Assembly: GCF_002355475.1 (NCBI RefSeq) | Contig: NZ_AP014862.1 | Coordinates: 682,001-746,000, forward strand | Direction: 5' to 3' | Length of the DNA stretch: 64,000 nucleotides | From: Pseudomonas furukawaii | Lineage (GTDB): Bacteria; Pseudomonadota; Gammaproteobacteria; Pseudomonadales; Pseudomonadaceae | Part shown: piece by piece, positions 59,549 through 64,000 of the stretch | How positions within the stretch are numbered: position 1 is the first letter of the stretch | Layout: each line of letters opens with the position of its first letter | Program-made: the position numbers and the translations under genes | Notes under the pieces: generated by a model | What the model was told of the DNA's origin: nothing | Databases searched by the model: none | Seen by the model: only the letters and a program-made list of their open reading frames with translations

Positions 59549-61420
59549 ATGGACAAGCTGAAAATGCACTCCCCCAACCTGACCGAATCTAATATCGCCA
59601 AGTTGGTCGAGTTGTTTCCCAATTGCGTCACCGAGGTGCGCGATGCCAAGGGCGAACTGAATAGGGCTATCGACTTTGATCTGCTGCGGCAGGAGCTCTC
59701 TACCACCGTGGTAGAAGGGCAGCAGGAGCGTTATCAGCTGAATTGGCCAGGGAAACGAGAGGCGTTGCTGGCCGCAAATGCGCCAATTGCAAAGACCTTG
59801 CGTCCAGCCAGAGAGGAGAGTGTTGATTTTGATACGACGCGGAATCTTTTCATTGAGGGGGACAATCTAGAGGTTCTTAAGCTTCTGCAGGAGAGCTATC
59901 TCGGTCAGATAAAGCTGATCTACATTGATCCGCCATATAACACTGGGCGCGACTTCATCTATGACGATGATTACAAGGAAGCTGCTGAGAGCTATCTCGC
60001 TCACTCAAATCAGACTGATGAATTTGGTACTCGTCTCGTGGCGAATACTGAAGCCAACGGACGCTTCCATTCCGATTGGCTGAGTATGATTTACGCACGT
60101 CTGCGACTGGCCCGTAACGTGCTGCGGGACGACGGGGTGCTGTTCATTTCAATCGACGATAACGAAGTTGATAACCTGCGCAAGCTTTGCTCCGAGATTT
60201 TCGGGGAAGAGAATTTTGTAGCGCAGATCATCTGGCAAAAAGTCTATGCGCCAAAGAATACGGCTGATTGGTTCTCTGAAGATCACGATTACATCCTCGT
60301 ATATGCGAAAGCTAAAAACTACTGGCGCCCGGAAAAGCTAGAAAGAACAGCAGAAATGGAGGCGCGTTATAAAAATCCAGATAACGATCCGCGCGGGCCG
60401 TGGAAGGCTGAAAATATGTCAGCTCGGAATCGATATGACGCAGGGGTTTACTCAGTTACCTGTCCTAATGGAAGGTTTATTGAGGGGCCTCCAACCGGGC
60501 GCTATTGGGTTATCGACGAGGTGAAGTTCAAAGCGTTAGACGCTGACAAGCGTATATGGTGGGGAGCAGATGGAAACAATGTTCCGGCTGTCAAAAAATT
60601 CTTGTCAGAGGTGTCAAGCGGACGAACACCGCAAACCCTCTGGTTCTATAACGAAGTTGGTCATACGCAAGACGCCAAGAAAACCCTGCTCAAGTATGTC
60701 CCATTCCAGCACACCGAGAATGTCTTGAACTCGGTTAAACCGGTGGAGCTGCTACAGCGAATCCTGCAACTGGCCGGTAAGCCCGATGAGAATGACATCA
60801 TTCTCGATTTTTTCAGTGGCAGCGCGACCACTGCTCATGCCGTTCTGAAGCAGAACTTCGAGGATGGAGGCAATCGCCGGTTCATTGGTGTGCAGATTCC
60901 TGAGCCTCTGCCGCGGGCTGAACCGGGGCTCCGTTCAATCTTCGAGATGGGACTCAGTCGGGTACGGAACTTCAGCGCTGAGTTGCGCGAACAGGAGGGG
61001 GCTGCCGGACAGGACCTTGGTTTCCGCGTTCTGAAGACTGCTACCTCCAACATGAAGGACGTGTACTACACCCCTGATGCGGTGAGTCAGGATTTGCTTT
61101 CCGATCAGGTCAGCAATATCCGCGAAGACCGCACACCTGAAGACCTACTGTTCCAAGTACTGTTGGATTGGGGGGTGGATCTTGCTCTGCCTATCAGCCA
61201 GCAAAGCATCGCTGGCAAGACAGTGTTCTTCGTTGACAGCAACGCCTTAGTTGCCTGCTTCGACACCGGCATCGATGAAAACTTCGTCAAGCAGCTCGCC
61301 GGACATAAGCCGCTGCGTGTGGTGTTCCGTGACGCCGGCTTTGCCAGCGATAGCGTGAAGATCAACGTCGAGCAGGTGTTCAAGCTGCTGTCGCCGGCTA
61401 CTGAAATCAAGACGCTTTAA
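59549..61420 (+). CDS. mod: Site-specific adenine DNA methyltransferase, type III Mod-like
   Basis: A 623-residue beta-class N6-adenine methyltransferase: catalytic LIYIDPPYNTGRDF (DPPY 127-130) comes before the SAM motif ILDFFSGSATTAHAV (LDFFSGS 419-425), the type III Mod order. Between them (about 200-400) lies the target recognition region, with visibly lower GC. ATG 59549 follows CAGGA; the open extension to 59498 overlaps DUF4391. With Res it should mark self DNA. The C-terminal 140 residues (VYYTPDAVSQDLL...) are a Mod-type tail. Confidence 0.93.
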   Translation: MDKLKMHSPNLTESNIAKLVELFPNCVTEVRDAKGELNRAIDFDLLRQELSTTVVEGQQERYQLNWPGKREALLAANAPIAKTLRPAREESVDFDTTRNLFIEGDNLEVLKLLQESYLGQIKLIYIDPPYNTGRDFIYDDDYKEAAESYLAHSNQTDEFGTRLVANTEANGRFHSDWLSMIYARLRLARNVLRDDGVLFISIDDNEVDNLRKLCSEIFGEENFVAQIIWQKVYAPKNTADWFSEDHDYILVYAKAKNYWRPEKLERTAEMEARYKNPDNDPRGPWKAENMSARNRYDAGVYSVTCPNGRFIEGPPTGRYWVIDEVKFKALDADKRIWWGADGNNVPAVKKFLSEVSSGRTPQTLWFYNEVGHTQDAKKTLLKYVPFQHTENVLNSVKPVELLQRILQLAGKPDENDIILDFFSGSATTAHAVLKQNFEDGGNRRFIGVQIPEPLPRAEPGLRSIFEMGLSRVRNFSAELREQEGAAGQDLGFRVLKTATSNMKDVYYTPDAVSQDLLSDQVSNIREDRTPEDLLFQVLLDWGVDLALPISQQSIAGKTVFFVDSNALVACFDTGIDENFVKQLAGHKPLRVVFRDAGFASDSVKINVEQVFKLLSPATEIKTL

Positions 61421-61429
61421 GGGGCCAAT

Positions 61430-63088
61430 ATGGACGCTCAAGCCTTGCGTGCGCTGTTGGACAACCTGATTGAAGGTTGGGAAAACGAGGTGGCCGAGTT
61501 CAAGCGCGCCGGCAACGATTACTCGACGGATACCATAGGTAAGTACTTTTCCGCCTTGGCCAACGAGGCCAACCTCCGCAACCAAGAGCGCGCCTGGTTG
61601 GTGTTCGGTGTGGATAACAACACTCGCAAGGCTGTTGGTACCGACTACCGAGTGAAGCCGGATCATCTGCAGAGTCTGAAAATGCAGATCTCCGATGCCA
61701 CCGAGCCCAGCATTACCCTGCGCAACATTCACGAGTTGTTGCTGGATGAAGGGCGTGTGCTGTTGTTCGAAATTCCTGCTGCGCCGTTGGGCCTGCCTAT
61801 TGCCTGGAAGGGGCATTACTACGCCCGCGCGGGTGAAAGCTTGACTCACCTGGGTCTGGATAAGCTCGATGAGATTCGCCGCCAGGTGGGTGCTGCCGAC
61901 TGGTCCGCACAGGCCGTTGCCGGCGCAACGCTTGATCATTTGGACGCCAGTGCGCTGTCCCGGGCGCGGGAGTCTTTCGCTAAAAAGTACGCTAACCGGT
62001 TTACTGCCGATGAGGTCAAGCAGTGGTCTGATCCGACCTTCCTTGATCGTGCCAAACTGACCCGCGATGGCCAGATCACGCGCACCACGCTGCTGCTACT
62101 GGGCAAGCTCGAAGCTGCCCACCTGCTGTCGCCGCATCCGGCCCAGATGACCTGGAAACTGGAGGGCAGTGAGCGAGCGTATGAGCACTTCGGGCTGCCG
62201 TTTTTGCTGAATAGCAGCGGGCTGTACCAGAAAATCCGCAATATCCAGATTCGTATCCTGCCGGAAGACCAGTTGCTGGCTATTGAGCTGGCCAAGTACG
62301 ACCAGAAAATCGTGTTGGAGGCGCTGCATAACTGCATCGCACACCAGGACTACAGCCGCAATGGTCGCATCATCGTCACCGAATACCCTGATCGGCTGGT
62401 GTTGGAGAACGAGGGTTCGTTTTTCGAAGGGCAACCGGCCGACTACATTTCCGGCTCCAAAACCCCCAGGCGCTACCGTAATCCGTTCCTGGCCCAGGCC
62501 ATGGCTGAGCTGAACATGATCGATACCATGGGTTACGGCATCCATGAGATGCATCTGGGGCAAGCGCGGCGCTTCTTTCCTATGCCGGATTACGATTTGA
62601 GCGAGCCAAAGTCGGTAAAGATGACGATTCATGGCCGCGTAGTGGATCAGGCCTACAGCCGCCTGTTGATTCAGAAGACCGATCTGGCGCTTGAGGACAT
62701 TCTGGCGCTCGACCGTGTGCAGAAAAAGCTGCCGCTGGATGCTGCAATGGTCAAGCACCTGCGCAAAGCCGGGCTTATCGAGGGGCGAAAACCCAACCTG
62801 TACGTTTCGGCCAGCGTTGCCAAAGCGACAGCCAGTAAAGCCGAGTACATCCGCACCCGCGGCCTCGATGATGGGCATTATAAGCAGCTGATCATCGACC
62901 TGCTGACTCAGTTTGGCTCAGCCAGCCGCCAGGACATTGATCGCTTACTGTTGAGCAAGCTGAGCGATGCGCTGGATGAGCAGCAGAAGCTGAATAAGGT
63001 GGGCAATCTGTTGACCAGCCTGCGGCGGGCGGGGCGCATCACCAACAGCGGCCCACGCAAGGCACCGCTCTGGGTGCTTGCAGAATAA
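61430..63088 (+). CDS. AlbA_2/HATPase_c_4 ATP-binding DNA-interaction protein
   Basis: A 552-residue protein. The N-terminal AlbA_2 (Schlafen-type) domain at about 15-130 has ENEVAEFKRAGNDYSTDTIGKYFSALANEANLRNQERAWLVFGVDN. The middle holds a GHKL-type ATPase block with N-box EALHNCIAHQDYSRNG (about 296-311) and VLENEGSFFEG. The C-terminal part has winged-helix segments (RQDIDRLLLSKLSD, LLTSLRRAGRITNSG). It sits 9 nt after mod and 124 nt before res, so it is part of the operon. Regulatory or effector function is inferred. Confidence 0.85.
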   Translation: MDAQALRALLDNLIEGWENEVAEFKRAGNDYSTDTIGKYFSALANEANLRNQERAWLVFGVDNNTRKAVGTDYRVKPDHLQSLKMQISDATEPSITLRNIHELLLDEGRVLLFEIPAAPLGLPIAWKGHYYARAGESLTHLGLDKLDEIRRQVGAADWSAQAVAGATLDHLDASALSRARESFAKKYANRFTADEVKQWSDPTFLDRAKLTRDGQITRTTLLLLGKLEAAHLLSPHPAQMTWKLEGSERAYEHFGLPFLLNSSGLYQKIRNIQIRILPEDQLLAIELAKYDQKIVLEALHNCIAHQDYSRNGRIIVTEYPDRLVLENEGSFFEGQPADYISGSKTPRRYRNPFLAQAMAELNMIDTMGYGIHEMHLGQARRFFPMPDYDLSEPKSVKMTIHGRVVDQAYSRLLIQKTDLALEDILALDRVQKKLPLDAAMVKHLRKAGLIEGRKPNLYVSASVAKATASKAEYIRTRGLDDGHYKQLIIDLLTQFGSASRQDIDRLLLSKLSDALDEQQKLNKVGNLLTSLRRAGRITNSGPRKAPLWVLAE

Positions 63089-63132
63089 ATGCAGAATAAG
63101 TCGTGCTGCTTTGCAAGATAAATGCAGAATAA
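63079..63132 (+). repeat. Three direct repeats of TGCAGAATAA
   Basis: TGCAGAATAA occurs at 63079-63088 (over the AlbA_2 stop), 63090-63099 and 63123-63132, in an AT-rich gap before res. They could be operator sites, promoter parts or slippage products. Confidence 0.6.
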
Positions 63133-63212
63133 ATTTACGGTAAGTAGCTGATTCAAAAGGGCCTTAGCCTTGTTTGTCGCTTGCGAGCCCTTGGGTCAGT
63201 CAGGAATTGTGC

Positions 63213-64000
63213 ATGAAACTGAAATTTAAACAGCAGCCGTACCAGACGCATGCCGTCGATGCCTTTGCCGATTGCTTTGCTGGTCAGCCAAAATCCTCGG
63301 GCGTGGCCTATCGCATCGACCCCGGTGCAAGTCCTGTAAAACCCGTTACGCCGCAGCAGATTGACCTCTACGGCGTGCAGAGCTCTGCTGAACCGACCGA
63401 GGCCGGTTTCAAAAATGCCGAGCTGGCACTTAGCCCAGCCCAATTGCTGGAAAATATTCAGGCTGTGCAACGTCGGCAGAACCTGCCGCTGTCCCCAGCA
63501 TTGGTACGGGACAGCAAAACCGGTTGTCCGATCAACCTCGATATCGAGATGGAAACCGGTACCGGTAAGACCTACTGCTACATCAAGAGCATGTTCGAGC
63601 TGAACAAGCGCTATGGCTGGAGCAAATTCATCGTCGTGGTGCCGAGCATTGCCATTCGCGAGGGCGTGTACAAGTCGCTGCAGGTTACTGCCGAACACTT
63701 CTTGGAGAGCTACGGCAAGAAGGCGCGCTTCTTCATCTATAACTCCAAGCAACTGCACAACCTGGAGAGTTTCTCCTCGGATGCTGGTATCAATGTGATG
63801 GTGATCAATACCCAGGCGTTCAACGCAACGGGTAAGGACAACCGTCGAATCTATGACGAGCTTGATGACTTCCAGTCTCGTAAGCCCATCGATGTGATCA
63901 AGGCCAACCGGCCGATCCTGATTCTCGATGAGCCGCAGAAGATGGAAGGGGCCAAGACGCTGGCTTCATTCAGTGAGTTCAACCCGCTGATGATCGTGCG
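63213..64000 (+). CDS. res: Type III restriction endonuclease, Res subunit (N-terminal, cut by window)
   Basis: The visible 262 residues begin [22 protein letters not shown], the Res opening. They include Walker A METGTGKT (113-120), [13 protein letters not shown], and motif II LDEPQKM (238-244, a DEPQ variant typical of Res proteins). ATG 63213 follows CAGGA by 8 nt. The rest, including the expected C-terminal nuclease motif, is outside the window. With Mod it should form an ATP-dependent restriction enzyme. Confidence 0.92.
   Translation, partial: MKLKFKQQPYQTHAVDAFADCFAGQPKSSGVAYRIDPGASPVKPVTPQQIDLYGVQSSAEPTEAGFKNAELALSPAQLLENIQAVQRRQNLPLSPALVRDSKTGCPINLDIEMETGTGKTYCYIKSMFELNKRYGWSKFIVVVPSIAIREGVYKSLQVTAEHFLESYGKKARFFIYNSKQLHNLESFSSDAGINVMVINTQAFNATGKDNRRIYDELDDFQSRKPIDVIKANRPILILDEPQKMEGAKTLASFSEFNPLMIV

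Noticed and set aside
59549-61420. Phase-variable repeat tract in mod
   Set aside because: Many type III mod genes switch by simple repeats; no homopolymer or short tandem tract is present in the reading frame or just before it.
1-64000. CRISPR arrays, tRNA and rRNA genes
   Set aside because: No regularly spaced repeats, cloverleaf with CCA-type end, or rRNA sequence was noticed anywhere in the window.

Overview
The window is high-GC chromosomal DNA from a Pseudomonas-type gammaproteobacterium. The evidence is gene order and protein type. The run oprG, Zur-type ABC operon, cnoX, nrdR, ribD, ribE, ribBA, ribH, nusB, thiL, pgpA, ribA, dxs, ispA, xseB matches, as I recall it, the P. aeruginosa PA4040s-PA4060s neighbourhood. 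OprD and OprG porins, REP-type palindromes and a DmpR/phenol hydroxylase cluster also fit. No species is assigned.

Region 1 (1-4888) holds cobalamin synthesis. The cobW-cobN pair is on the minus strand behind an adenosylcobalamin riboswitch, and cobE-cobM is divergent. Region 2 (4986-13459) holds two sugar-nucleotide SDR enzymes, oprG with an ANR/FNR-type box, a zinc-type operon (ZrgA-like protein, ABC ATPase, permease, DUF3299) with a Zur-like palindrome, cnoX, a methyltransferase and a lipoprotein. Region 3 (13573-22530) is the riboflavin cluster with nrdR, nusB, thiL and pgpA. Its FMN riboswitch appears to control the ribosome binding site of a short upstream ORF that overlaps the ribE start. 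dxs follows on the minus strand.

Region 4 (about 24.6-39.5 kb) lies between dxs and ispA, which are normally adjacent. It carries a ToxR-like regulator, an AMP-ligase plus a single-chain biotin carboxylase/BCCP/carboxyltransferase with a divergent LysR regulator, a cupin, an OprD porin, and an AfuABC/PhnSTUV-like ABC importer with a phosphatase and a PAS-AraC regulator. ispA-xseB and a TauE-type exporter follow.

Region 5 (42.4-50.2 kb) is a complete six-component phenol hydroxylase operon (dmpKLMNOP) with a divergent DmpR/MopR-type activator, two upstream activator sites and a near-perfect sigma-54 promoter. An outer-membrane SphA/MetA-type protein follows. No ring-cleavage dioxygenase is in the window.

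Region 6 (about 51.9 kb to the end) is visibly AT-richer and looks horizontally acquired. It opens with tandem 12-bp repeats like integrase arm sites. Next is a LexA-boxed three-Cys-motif gene (DUF5131) with two TcmP partner genes. The last part is a putative defence operon: SNF2-type helicase, DUF4391, type III Mod-like methyltransferase, AlbA_2/HATPase protein and a Res-type endonuclease running off the window. The island is the best candidate for an under-described system.
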